Positions 31,401 through 36,148 of a stretch of 64,000 bases of DNA are shown here, piece by piece. Under the pieces are notes generated by a model. That model did not search any database. It worked only from the letters and a program-made list of their open reading frames with translations, and was not told the DNA's origin. The position numbers and the translations under genes are program-made. Origin of the DNA: Azorinus chamasolen (lineage: Eukaryota; Mollusca; Bivalvia; Cardiida; Solecurtidae); contig OY755240.1 in the NCBI GenBank assembly GCA_963576725.1, forward strand, positions 12,764,378 to 12,828,377, in the 5' to 3' direction. Position 1 is the first letter of the stretch. The number at the start of each line of letters is the position of its first letter.

Positions 31401-34112
31401 TTGACCTGTATAAAGCTACCACCTGCTTTACAGACCCATAAGTAGACATACACTTGATTGTCACTTAAAACAGGTTTTCACTGTATTCATTATGCTAATT
31501 TATTCACATGCATATTCTCATGCCCCTTGTACTAGCTGTCAGGCTTAATTTAAATATTAATTTGCTGAATTTCGCAATGGCAAATGAACACATGAGTTTC
31601 TGGCCATGGCACAAACTGTACCATCTGATTTATATTATTTCATAACCAAACAGGGTTTTGTAGAAGCTGTCTGATCCTGGTCAACTCTGTTTTCAAACGC
31701 ATTAACCCTTTCCCTCATATAAACCTGTTTTCACGCATCTGCAAACAGAGTAGACCCAGATCAGACGGCTCCTAGAGGAGTCGTCTGATCAGGGTCTACT
31801 CTGTTTGCTAATAGAATTTCAAAGATCTGTGTCTTTACTTTGTAAAATGGCCACAATGCTCCACCTTCCATATTTCATTATAACCTTTTTGTCCATGAAT
31901 ATTAAGTAGGTATTGAAATTTGTAATAAACACAGAACAGTGAAAGGGTTAAAAGATTATACACATATAAATGGTGAACTTACCCAAAGAAGAAGATGTCC
32001 CTGACTTTGCCCTCAACTTTGTATATTGCTGTTGCCATGATGGCATTCTTGATATCTGAAAAATACACAAAAGCTGACACAATTACTGATGGTAAAGGAC
32101 TAAGCTTACCATTGCCAAAGGGTACCTGGACAATACGTACCATTTCCTGGACAATGCATACTATTTAATTTGTATGAATTGCTTCAGATATTAGTGAAAA
32201 TTATGTTCCTTGCCTTTTGGGCAGTGAAAAATTTGTTTTTGACACGATTTTTATGACTAGAAAACCCTTATTTTTAGCATATGTACTTGCATTATTACCC
32301 AAATTTCAGCTGAAAAAGTCAAAATATTTCAAAAGTTTGTATGGTGGCCAATGTTTTTTTCCTGTAAAAGAATATTCACACTGCAAATATATATTTTTTT
32401 AATTGTTAGATTTTTGTAAATCTAAACAAATATGCATATTTTTCATAATTTTTTATGAGAAAATTCAACTTTCTTATACGATAAATTATGAAAAATAATT
32501 TAAAATATTCATATTTGTAATATACTATAAATCATATGGAAAAACAATATGGCCGGTAACTGAACTCGTCTTATACAAACAGAGTGCATAGAAATTTGTA
32601 GCAAGAAATCAACAAAAACATGCCACAAACAAAGTTGGTGCAATGGAAGATTATAATTTTAACATCTGTGATGATGGTACGCTCGCTCGAGTAGATCAAA
32701 GTATTTCAGTCGTCTAAAGTGTGAATTTATATGACATCATCATCCCACTCACCTCTGATTATTTGTGAAGACAACAGAACAAAGGGATTTTAGGCGGTCA
32801 AGGGGCTAGAGCATCTATGCTGCTTCTATTAATTACAATTCAGTGTGCAGTTTGTCGCTTCTATTACAAACAAAATTCACAATACAAAGAGAGCTCAAAC
32901 TCCATTAACAAGTGATTATTATAGAACAATAATCACATTCATTTATGAAATGGTTACCATGACAACAAAAAATGAGCATGGTAACCCACAAACATTTTTC
33001 ATTATTTAGTGTTTAGAATGCCATAAAAAGTATTTTTGCAAAGTTTCATTAAATTCTTATTTGAATTTCAAATGGGCGAATATCCCTTCAAAATGCAAAT
33101 ATCCCTTCAAAAATGTTTTCTTTACCCATCTTATATCTGGGCACCTAATCATTGCAAATACTTTAATAGTAATGATTCAGTTCAGACACCATGTAATTCT
33201 GATTAAATAGTTCCATCCTTTAACCCTTTCCTTCATATACAGTAAAACCTCTCTATAACGACCACTAAATTATGTTAATTAGTTGCTATATTGGGCAGGT
33301 GGTTGCTTAAAGCAAGGTGAAAGTAAAACAGAACGCTCCTATAGGAGCGTTCTGTTTTACTTTCAACTTGATTTAAGCAGCCACCTGCCTTTAACACAAA
33401 ATACTTGATGTAATTTAGTAGTCATTATAGAGAGGTTTTACTGTACATGCCTTTTAATGCCTTTGAAAACTGAGTAGACCCAGCCAGACAGCTGCCGTAG
33501 GAAGTGCCTGATCAGAGTCGGTTCGTTTTGCTTATGGAGTCATATATAAATCTGATCATATAGTTTTTGTCTGAGCCAAAATTTCCCTTAAATATGTCAC
33601 ATTATTAACCCTTTCCCTGTTCTGTATTTAGGCCAACTTACCTACTGAATATTCATTAACAATATAGTTAGAAAGAATTACGGAAAGTGGAATATTGTAC
33701 ATAGCCATTTTAGAAAGTAAAGGAACATATCTATCGAATACTTTCAGCAAACAGAGCAGACCCTGATCAGATGGCTCCTCTAGGAGCCGTCTGATCTGGA
33801 TCTACTCTGTTTGCAAATGCGTGAAAACACGTTTATATGAGGGAAAGGGTTAAAAATTAAGACATAGTGTGATTAACTCATGCATATAATTTATGTTCAT
33901 TAACAAAAAGAATAGACCTGTATTAGAGGGGTATTATGGAATAAATGGTTAAGACTCTCATGTTTAGTCTAGAGATGGACACACAGTAACTGACCTCCAG
34001 GCAGGGCAATCACCTCATACAGTCCCTCCTCTTTGATTATCCTCTTCAGTTTCACAAGATCTATACTGTCTCCAACAACAAATGCTGCTGCATTCATGTC
34101 ATCTTTCAGTTT
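16308..34112 (-). CDS. RMND1: RMND1 (DUF155/RMD1 family), ten exons, 5' end not found
   Basis: Human RMND1 is an inner-mitochondrial-membrane protein that supports mitochondrial translation. Ten exons with GT/AG borders join in consistent phase: 118, 73, 40, 101, 125, 65, 77, 121, 117 and 168 nt, giving 334 residues and a stop. The family signature is DTPDLYWEREDLEGLY (human has TPDFYWDRENLE). Other matches are DIFFFGDGRVGCWNM, LQKFAFSDAMGQT and a C-terminal hydrophobic span (VIIALILIEVVFGG), the usual membrane anchor. The fragment begins at KLKDDMNAAAFVVGDS, so the leader and N-terminal quarter must lie upstream on the minus strand or outside the window. The extra tail after LPSLLQL is longer than in human RMND1. 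The introns are packed with hairpin MITEs. Confidence 0.93.
16526..16916. mobile_element. MITE-B split by MITE-C
   Basis: The left part reads TTGACTCTTTATGTC... CAAACAAAGTA and the right part resumes GACCCAGATCAGATGCC, ending AAGTAAAGGGTTAA. Removing the MITE-C restores AGTAGACCC, the family arm. Confidence 0.8.
16578..16781. mobile_element. MITE-C copy, complete, nested in MITE-B
   Basis: TA then CAGTAAAACCTCTCTATAAC, and GTTTTACTG at the other end, followed by CA where TA is expected. The 96-bp palindrome at 16632-16727 is centred on GCTCCTATAGGAGC. Confidence 0.93.
16913..17118. mobile_element. MITE-B copy
   Basis: TTAATCCTTTCCC... GAAGGAAAGGCTAA. The right arm occurs twice (about 16992 and 17069), so this is a rearranged or compound copy. 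Confidence 0.7.
17119..17302. mobile_element. MITE-B fragment
   Basis: GCAAACAGAGAAGACCCAGG arm, truncated apex, then GATCTGATTCTACAGTTTCT and TTACATGGATATACATGG. Confidence 0.6.
17303..17526. mobile_element. MITE-A copy, near complete
   Basis: The left TTAA has decayed to TGGC before CCCTTTCCTCC; the right end is GGAGGAAAGGGTTAA. The palindrome at 17404-17471 is 68 bp with GCTCCTATAGGAGC. Confidence 0.92.
17523..17747. mobile_element. MITE-B copy without palindrome apex
   Basis: Shares its TTAA with the preceding MITE-A. Only weak arms remain (CCATTGCAGATTGTATCTG... GATTTGCTTATGG). Ends GAGGGTTAA. Confidence 0.6.
17770..17968. mobile_element. MITE-D copy, complete
   Basis: TA, CAGTAGAACCCCTCTAATGC ... 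AGAGTTTTACTG, TA. The palindrome has arms GCAGAAAGCT, but the apex is reduced to AGCTAGAGCT. Confidence 0.88.
17975..18175. mobile_element. MITE-B copy, left end lost
   Basis: Begins ATGACATCATGAATATTAAT. The shortened palindrome (about 18078-18138) lacks the apex. Ends GGAGTAAAGGGTTAA. Confidence 0.72.
18205..18300. repeat. Three tandem copies of an RMND1 exon/donor junction
   Basis: A 27-29-bp unit (CAGACGTACCTCAATCAAGA plus TTAAAA) occurs three times; the last copy extends through AGCTATTAT. It matches 18491-18522, the 3' end of an RMND1 exon with its splice donor. On the minus strand each unit reads ...TTGATTGAG|GTACGTC, so three decoy donors lie downstream of the real one. Confidence 0.9.
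18301..18481. mobile_element. MITE-C copy, left end missing
   Basis: Palindrome at about 18331-18425 (centre GCTCCTTTAGGAGC). Right end GGTATTACTG then TA. It stops 17 bp from the RMND1 exon at 18499. Confidence 0.88.
18499..18615 (-). CDS. RMND1: RMND1 exon 9 of the ten found
   Basis: 117 nt in phase 0: encodes NERLNYCSDFLELLC and the start of the membrane anchor. The acceptor is TTTGCAG and the donor GAG|GTAAGT. It matches the human region VMNEKLQHCMEL. Confidence 0.9.
18690..19190 (+). mobile_element. HINE-like element, GGTCAAGGTCA core
   Basis: Near the left edge is GTCGAGCCCACTTGCAGTGA and its partner GCTCGACATA (a 5' hairpin). Two units of about 180 bp follow, each with AACTCCATGGA.GGATTG and GGTCAAGGTCATACTTAGAG. 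The 3' end is lost into the MITE-A fragment. Confidence 0.65.
19195..19290. mobile_element. MITE-A right half
   Basis: Begins inside the palindrome at CTCCTAAGGAGCAAAT and runs to GAGGGAATGCGTTA. Confidence 0.8.
19349..19469 (-). CDS. RMND1: RMND1 exon 8 of the ten found
   Basis: 121 nt: 1 + 40 codons. It carries the DUF155 hallmark DTPDLYWEREDLEGLY, followed by DYYNIRLRIL. The acceptor is TTTTAG and the donor CTG|GTATGT. This exon fixes the family assignment. Confidence 0.93.
19490..20853. other. No gene seen in 1.3 kb
   Basis: A MITE-B scrap (AGTCTCATCAGTGTCTGCTC) lies near 19545-19590. ATGACGTCAT occurs near 20008. The overlapping 60-80-codon ORFs at 20006-20393 on both strands have no supporting motif. 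Confidence 0.4.
20854..21057. mobile_element. MITE-C copy, complete
   Basis: TA at both sides; CAGTAAAACCTCTCCATAAC ... GAGAGGTTTTACTG. The palindrome at about 20909-21003 is near-perfect and centred on GCTCCTATAGGAGC. It sits in a MITE-B flank (TTCTTACATGAATA | TTCAAAGC). Confidence 0.93.
21109..21185 (-). CDS. RMND1: RMND1 exon 7 of the ten found
   Basis: 77 nt (25 codons + 2): KLRDGTPSRMVITDINKNRG then EVFLLR, corresponding to the human segment before the TPDFYW exon (GELFALR). The acceptor is CTTATAG and the donor AAG|GTAAGA. Confidence 0.88.
21264..21513. mobile_element. MITE-F copy, complete
   Basis: TTAACCCTTCTCTTGCT and its inverted counterpart AGCGAAGGGTTAA. The palindrome at 21407-21474 has arms GTAAATAGTG.AGAC and centre GCTCCTGCAGGAGC. 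Confidence 0.88.
21544..21746. mobile_element. MITE-B copy, right end truncated
   Basis: TTAACTCTTTACTCC..., GTTTTGGCCATGGCAG, then the left arm at about 21680. The right arm is cut after GCTGTCTGATTCAACTCTG. Confidence 0.78.
21743..22028. mobile_element. MITE-B copy
   Basis: TTAACGCTTTACACC at the left and CAGTAAAGGGTCAA at the right; the palindrome around 21883-21950 is decayed (CCCACAATAGCC apex). Confidence 0.75.
22113..22388. mobile_element. MITE-B compound copy
   Basis: TTAACCCTAATCTCC... GGGGGAAAGGGTTAA. It contains two left arms (about 22152 and 22241), one complete apex and one right arm. A 56-bp remnant ending GGGCTAA follows to 22441. Confidence 0.75.
22452..22656. mobile_element. 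MITE-A copy
   Basis: TTAACTCATTCTCCCC... GAGAGAATTGATTAA. The palindrome at 22559-22625 has apex GCTCCTATGGAGC. Confidence 0.88.
22790..23102. mobile_element. TA-flanked MITE with TTGAACTT ends
   Basis: The left end TACTGCTGAACTTTGATATC and the right end GATACTGAAGTTCAACTGTA are inverted. It carries a MITE-D-like core (AAGTAATGCTGAAAGCTCC). Tc1/mariner-pogo style. Confidence 0.7.
23138..23202 (-). CDS. RMND1: RMND1 exon 6 of the ten found
   Basis: 65 nt (2 + 21 codons): ILSFCESKLDAFTDKIELEM, matching the human KLAIWEASLDKFIESI region. The acceptor is TTTTTCAG and the donor GAG|GTACTG. Confidence 0.88.
23326..23570. mobile_element. MITE-B copy, complete
   Basis: TTAACCCTTTACTCC... GGCAGAAAGGGTTAA. 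The palindrome at 23366-23433 is 68 bp, centre GGCTCCTATAGGAG. Confidence 0.92.
23720..23869. mobile_element. MITE-D copy, decayed and right-truncated
   Basis: GCAGGTGGTAGCTTAATGCA ... TTAAGCAAACACCTGC with a decayed centre (AAGTCCCCATAAGAGG). The right end is lost into the MITE-A that starts at 23870. Confidence 0.7.
23870..24092. mobile_element. MITE-A copy, complete
   Basis: TTAACCCTTTCCTCC... GGAAGAAAGGGTCAA. The palindrome at 23970-24037 is 68 bp and nearly perfect around GCTCCTATAGGAGC. Confidence 0.93.
24093..24337. mobile_element. Degraded MITE-B
   Basis: The arms are recognisable only as AGAGTCTGTTCTGCTTTCCTG and GACCTGAGTCTACAAG. Interior flank GCCAGGGCCAAAATTCCC. Ends lost. Confidence 0.5.
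24338..24505. repeat. About 52-bp tandem repeat, three copies
   Basis: Each unit carries AAATCACACAGGTTTGTGAG, then AGATGCTTGGGATAGTGTCAG, separated by CTCTCAAAATG. The copies are almost identical. Intronic. Confidence 0.93.
24636..24657. repeat. (CTT)n microsatellite
   Basis: About seven CTT units in an RMND1 intron. Confidence 0.95.
24722..24763. repeat. Duplicated splice-donor segment
   Basis: ACCTGTTTGGCCCAT occurs at 24722 and again at 24750. The second is the end of the RMND1 exon with its donor; the first is a second copy 28 bp into the intron with its own GT (minus: CAAACAG|GTAGC). Using the intronic donor would add 28 nt and break the frame. Confidence 0.85.
24752..24876 (-). CDS. 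RMND1: RMND1 exon 5 of the ten found
   Basis: 125 nt (1 + 41 codons + 1): TTMFANSTIYLRTPAEEQ... ending EVALQKFAFSDAMGQT, which aligns with the human ILEKFAFSNALCLSV. The acceptor is TTTCCCAAG, the weakest of the set. The donor is CAG|GTAATA. Confidence 0.88.
24911..25137. mobile_element. MITE-B copy, complete
   Basis: TTAACCCTTTCCCTG... GAGGGAAAGGGTTAA. The palindrome at 25032-25099 is 68 bp, centre GGCTCCTCTAGGAGCC. Confidence 0.93.
25186..25375. mobile_element. MITE-D copy
   Basis: TA, CAGTAAAATCTCAATAACTC ... GAGTTAACAAGGTTTAACTG. The palindrome arms GTGAAAGTCAT meet at GCTCCTAGAGGAGC. Confidence 0.85.
25476..25671. mobile_element. MITE-A with right palindrome arm deleted
   Basis: TTAACCAATTCCCTC... 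GGGAATGGGTTAA. The left arm has lost GATAAATAGA, and the right arm after CTCCTATAG is gone except GGTTTC. Confidence 0.85.
25790..25960. mobile_element. MITE-D copy, apex lost
   Basis: CAGTAGAACCTAACATAGGC ... GGCTGCTTACAACAGGTTA. The interior has GGCAGGTGGTAGC.TATTGCAGG with a right arm reduced to GCAGTAAGACGCCACCTGCC. Confidence 0.75.
25963..26190 (+). mobile_element. tRNA-derived SINE
   Basis: The head resembles a tRNA: box A GTGGTGGAGTGCTTAACGC at about 25972 and box B GGTTCTGAGCTAAACC at about 26010, about 38 bp apart. An unrelated body with CTCCCCTTTCTCTGGGGC follows. It does not fold into an intact tRNA (box B is altered), so I call a SINE. Confidence 0.65.
26330..26430 (-). CDS. RMND1: RMND1 exon 4 of the ten found
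   Basis: 101 nt (33 codons + 2): RTEVLRTVLRCTSQPFTMED then ILEEEEVQPVMFDR. The acceptor is TTCAACAG and the donor CAG|GTTGGT. Phases fit both neighbours. This region is the least like human RMND1. Confidence 0.83.
26700..27402 (+). pseudogene. Ty3/gypsy integrase remnant
   Basis: Retrotransposon integrase, antisense within an RMND1 intron. A zinc-binding segment ENYQGHLGIEK...LYWPGLN is followed by CATC (Cys-x2-Cys), then the start of the catalytic core (ISVDLCEF, MCDYYSSYP) and, in another frame, GQPQFSSKEFKVF and YPQRNGLAEV. A stop at 27249 precedes YRSSPLECGKSLAEFM. Frame changes and stops make it inactive. No LTRs, RT or gag are visible, and the right side is cut by repeat R2. Confidence 0.88.
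27403..27665 (+). repeat. Dispersed repeat R2, copy 1
   Basis: Matches 62300-62675 in inverse orientation: AATGGCCGACACTGGGTGTT, TATTTCCGGTATGTAAG, GAATCTTACGACAGATTCCG, CGTGCTGTTTAGTGTTAAAT and GATTCCGAATCTGAAGT all recur. Type unknown. Confidence 0.85.
27728..27767 (-). CDS. RMND1: RMND1 micro-exon (40 nt)
   Basis: 1 + 13 codons: DGRVGCWNMLENE, corresponding to human REGAAVFWNVKD. The acceptor is TTGTTGTAG and the donor GAG|GTATGT. Without this exon the frame would break, which supports it. Confidence 0.88.
27821..28024. mobile_element. MITE-D copy, complete
   Basis: TA at both sides; CAGTAAAACCCCTCTAAACT ... GAGAGGTTTTACTG. The palindrome at about 27881-27966 is centred on GCTCCTCTAGGAAC. 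Confidence 0.92.
28043..28241. mobile_element. MITE-F copy, left end worn
   Basis: Arms ACAAACAGTGCAGACCC and GGGTCTACACTGTTTGCA; ends CTCAAAGGGTTAA. Confidence 0.75.
28313..28655. repeat. About 190-bp tandem duplication, CpG-containing
   Basis: ATACGCTCCTTCTTTACTTA, then GCTACGCTCGGT and TTTCCGCGCA..CG.AAACGCAC recur in the same order at 28313-28436 and 28506-28655. Confidence 0.8.
28656..29357. other. No assigned gene; 78-codon plus-strand ORF
   Basis: CATGACGTCATCAAATGACG near 28845-28865 holds two CRE-like motifs. An ORF at 28860-29096 ends TRPRSRLKR and is followed by AATAAA near 29150. It has no recognisable domain; it could be a gene remnant or chance. Confidence 0.3.
29358..29530. 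repeat. 173-bp long hairpin palindrome
   Basis: The outer arms ATAAGAAATAGTACAGCCCA and their complement enclose AATTGCATTATAGTGACCTA and GGGCTGACTGGTAGGTCACT. The centre is CCTCAGCCTTCGGCTTCGGG. Pairing is nearly continuous over about 80 bp per arm, apart from a short offset (CTTCGGGCC versus GGCCCTCA). It directly adjoins a half MITE-A. Confidence 0.92.
29531..29662. mobile_element. MITE-A, left flank replaced by the long hairpin
   Basis: The palindrome at 29541-29608 is complete (68 bp, apex CTCCTATATAAG). The right end is GGAGGAAAGGGTTAA. The usual left flank stops at TAGTAGTTT, where the 173-bp hairpin begins. Confidence 0.88.
29798..30002. mobile_element. MITE-B copy, right end lost
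   Basis: TTAACCCTTTACCC..., palindrome about 29935-30000 (ACAAACAGAGTTGACCCTGA; GGAGCTGTCTGATTTAGG). The outer right flank is replaced by a HINE 5' end. Confidence 0.78.
30003..30786 (+). mobile_element. HINE, GCCCCC family, interrupted by another HINE
   Basis: The 5' part has TGTCTGTAAGACACAGCGATG and CCCCCATGG. The 3' part (30670-30786) has CGGACAGACAGACAGACAGA and the hairpin AATGCCCCCTG ... CAGGGGCATAAAAA. Between them sits the complete element 30211-30669. Confidence 0.75.
30211..30669 (+). mobile_element. HINE, GCTCCACTTT-hairpin family (nested)
   Basis: Starts ACAAGAGCTGTCCGCAGACA with GCGCTCCACTTTC. Two units hold TTTTAGGGTTACCT and CATACCAAAT.TGAACC. The GACGCCGACGCGGACGAGAG stretch and hairpin CTCCACTTTTTGAAAAAGTG close it, then CTAAAAA. 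Confidence 0.85.
30793..31257 (+). mobile_element. HINE, second copy of the GCTCCACTTT family
   Basis: Nearly identical to 30211-30669 from ACAAGAGCTGTCCGCAGACA to AAAAGTGGAGCTAAAAA, 124 bp downstream of it. Confidence 0.88.
31306..31483. mobile_element. MITE-D copy
   Basis: TA, CAGTAGAACCTGTCCTAAAC ... AACAGGTTTTCACTG, TA. The left arm is shortened (GCAGGGC then ATCCTATAGGAGC). Confidence 0.85.
31540..31705. mobile_element. MITE-B fragment
   Basis: GAACACATGAGTTTCTGGCC and a worn palindrome ending GTCAACTCTGTTTTCAA, up to the TTAA shared with the next copy. Confidence 0.65.
31702..31951. mobile_element. MITE-B copy, complete
   Basis: TTAACCCTTTCCCTC... CAGTGAAAGGGTTAA. The palindrome at 31741-31808 is 68 bp, centre GGCTCCTAGAGGAG. 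Confidence 0.93.
31983..32055 (-). CDS. RMND1: RMND1 exon 2 of the ten found
   Basis: 73 nt (2 + 23 codons + 2): IKNAIMATAIYKVEGKVRDI then FFF, corresponding to human DAANILVMGVEN...TIFFFREG. The acceptor is TTTTTCAG and the donor GG|GTAAGT. Confidence 0.88.
32056..33219. other. RMND1 intron, no element recognised
   Basis: AT-rich. AAATTATGAAAAAT-like inverted pieces at 32430-32510 and paired 'ATATCCCTTCAAAA' at 33084-33118 are the only structure seen. Confidence 0.45.
33220..33608. mobile_element. MITE-B split by MITE-C
   Basis: TTAACCCTTTCCTTCATA is interrupted after 20 bp by MITE-C, then resumes CATGCCTTTTAATGCC and the decayed palindrome. The right end adjoins the next copy at TTAA 33605-33608. 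Confidence 0.82.
33240..33443. mobile_element. MITE-C copy, complete, nested
   Basis: TA on both sides, 204 bp, ends CAGTAAAACCTCTCTATAAC and GAGAGGTTTTACTG. The palindrome at 33294-33389 is 96 bp, centre GCTCCTATAGGAGC. Confidence 0.95.
33605..33853. mobile_element. MITE-B copy, complete
   Basis: TTAACCCTTTCCCTG... GAGGGAAAGGGTTAA. The palindrome at 33747-33814 is 68 bp, centre GCTCCTCTAGGAGC. Confidence 0.93.
33995..34112 (-). CDS. RMND1: RMND1 most upstream exon found
   Basis: 118 nt (39 codons + 1): KLKDDMNAAAFVVGDSIDLV, then LKRIIKEEGLYEVIALPG. It corresponds to the human CTAFATADEY...GYVEV region, where the DUF155 domain starts. A strong acceptor (TTTTTTTTCAG) shows a further 5' exon exists. 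The donor is GAG|GTCAGT. Confidence 0.88.
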
Positions 34113-34985
34113 CTGAAAAAAAAGAGAAAAGAACTAAATGGTAGAAATCGTTTAAATATACTAGTTTTCTTGTTTGTCACTGAAGCAATTGCTCAAATGC
34201 TGTATCCTCGATTCCTATATCTCCGTTCTTTCCTATTATTCCGTCCGCATCACAAAAGCGCTTGCTATGGCGCGTGCGACCTCACTACGTCATCGCTCGA
34301 AGTGTTTTCCGATTGTAAATAAAACACTTTTAGATACAAAGTCGAAAAAATAGGGGGAAAAAAGGTAAATTGAATGAAACTTTAAAGAAAAATATTATTT
34401 TCAACAAAAATATAAACATTCTCATCACGTGACACCATTTTTCTAACAATATTTCCCCAAAGGAATCCGTTTTTCTAAGCTTGAAAAATTGACAGATGCC
34501 GCGGAAACGTTCATGCAGGTCCCTATTACGTGACCAAGCAAATAACACGTCACAAGTATACTGTTCAGCAAAACTTAGGGTTCATGTTATGAACATGAAT
34601 CATGTCAAATTTTGTACAATGGAGTCTGTTATCAGACGGCATAAATACATTTCTGTACTGAATAAAATGCCCCAGTACACATCTAAATTGTAAATATGTT
34701 GGTATTTCTTTAATTTTGAGTGTTATCAGTTTAGCTGATTGTAATATGTATATTTCAAAGTATTTTTTATAATCAATTCTCAGTTAACACTTTTTGTAAA
34801 ATAACATTTGAATATATAAGGCTGATAATTCTGTCTTATTTTGTTCTAGGTGCTTTTGAAAATGATTTCGATTAATACAAAGCTCAACATGACTCAAAAT
34901 GTTTATTAGGTGTAGTGAGTGTCTAGGACTTAACCTTTCTTGTGCAGTATAAATTTGACCCAATTGTGCTCAAACACCTTTGAGT
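34113..34985. other. RMND1 5' intron/flank, no exon assigned
   Basis: A CpG-richer patch lies at 34235-34300 (GCGCTTGCTATGGCGCGTGC). ORFs at 34330-34548 (minus) and 34496-34693 (plus) have basic N-termini, but no in-phase donor toward the 34112 exon was found. Confidence 0.35.
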
Positions 34986-34989
34986 GGGA

Positions 34990-35024
34990 GATTATGACGT
35001 CATAGGAACGGCAATATAGGAAAC
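34990..35024 (+). promoter_or_regulatory. CRE-like promoter motif before an ATGGCGGC start
   Basis: The palindrome ATGACGTCAT at about 34993-35002, the full CRE/ATF consensus, lies 22 bp upstream of ATGGCGGCTGCATTTGCAGC. Its closeness to a start in good context suggests a TATA-less promoter; expression is unproven. Confidence 0.35.
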
Positions 35025-35049
35025 ATGGCGGCTGCATTTGCAGCATTGA
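35025..35049 (+). CDS. Possible first coding exon of an unknown plus-strand gene
   Basis: GAAACATGGCGGC gives an ATG in good context, then MAAAFAAL and a consensus donor (TTGA|GTGAGT). The ORF continues to 35321 but becomes hydrophobic and ends in a MITE-B, so splicing at 35050 is more likely. Phase (25 nt, remainder 1) would fit an acceptor ACACAG at about 37362 upstream of the membrane-protein gene, but that acceptor lacks a pyrimidine tract. Weak candidate. Confidence 0.25.
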
Positions 35050-35248
35050 GTGAGTTAAAAGAACTGGCATTTGGTTCAATTGTTTGGTTATTTGTTTACT
35101 TAAAGTGTTATTTTCTGTTAGAAAAATATTTTTTTCTCACTTTTCCTTCAAGGAAGCTCCTTGTTGCATTTAAAGTAATTGTTTTTATGATAATTATTTT
35201 GCTAAGGGGAACGGTAATACAGGAGAAGGGGATATTTTCAGTTACCAA

Positions 35249-35390
35249 ATTACTCCATTTAAATATGCCTTTCAATGACTTTGAAAACAGAGTAGGCCCA
35301 GATCAGACAGCTCCTGTATGAGCTCTCTGAGCATTGTCTGCTCTGTTTGCTAATAGAACAATAAAGTTCTGAGTCTGCAGTTTCTGCCAT
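35249..35390. mobile_element. MITE-B fragment
   Basis: Left flank TTACTCCATTTAAATATGCC, palindrome about 35283-35351 (AGCTCCTGTATGAGCT apex), then GCTAATAGAA. Right end missing. Confidence 0.72.
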
Positions 35391-35858
35391 GAAAATTATA
35401 TTAAATAACACAAAAAATGAATGAAAATAAAATTGAAATAAAAGTGTCTATTTGAAAGGAGACTAGTGGCTATATTATTAAAACTTTACTTATTCATGTC
35501 ATTTTTTATGCATCATTATATAAGTCTTTATACAATTTCTATTCATTAATTTATAATATTTTTCAAAATGACATACATGTACATGTATCTTACACTTTTT
35601 AAAATGTAATCTGTACACAGATTTCATGAATATTTCAGTATCTCATGTTAATAAATACATTAATTTTCCTGGAAGAGCAGAAAGGACACTACCTGTCTAC
35701 CAGAGGTCACTCCATAAGAAATATTTTAATTTAATTCAAATTGCTATTGTAACCATATTAATTGTGCCCATCTGTTTAGAATAAACGAGTCTCAAGTTGG
35801 TTGACTCACAGTCAAAGATATTTTTACTAAATATTTTTGGCCCACACAATAGCTTGGA
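35391..35858. other. No gene seen
   Basis: AT-rich, nothing recognised. Confidence 0.45.
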
Positions 35859-36082
35859 TTAATCTTTTCCTTCATATAAACGCCTTTTCATACATTTGCC
35901 AACAGAGTAGACTTGTCTAATCCGGGTCTGCTCTATTTGCTAATGGAATTTGATAGATCTGTTTCTTTACTTTCTAAAATAGCTACAATGTTCCATACAT
36001 TCCATATTTCATGATAATTATTTTGTCCAAGAATATTCAGTATAGGTATTGTAATTTAATTTGGAATAAACATAGACCAGGA
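35859..36082. mobile_element. MITE-B copy with a paralogous empty site
   Basis: TTAATCTTTTCCTTC... GAAAAGGGTTAA. Flanks GCTTGGA and TCAACAAGTG match the duplicate at about 48880-48900, where GCTTGAATTAATCAACAAGT has one TTAA and no element. That comparison shows a TTAA duplication at insertion. Confidence 0.93.
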
Positions 36083-36148
36083 AAAGGGTTAATCAACAAG
36101 TGTGCAAATAAAACCTGGGCAGTTCCTACCTCTTGTAGTGAACTGATT

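Noticed and set aside
34330..34693. Candidate RMND1 leader exon (minus) or small plus-strand gene
   Set aside because: No donor in the phase required by the exon starting at 34112; the plus ORF has no support.
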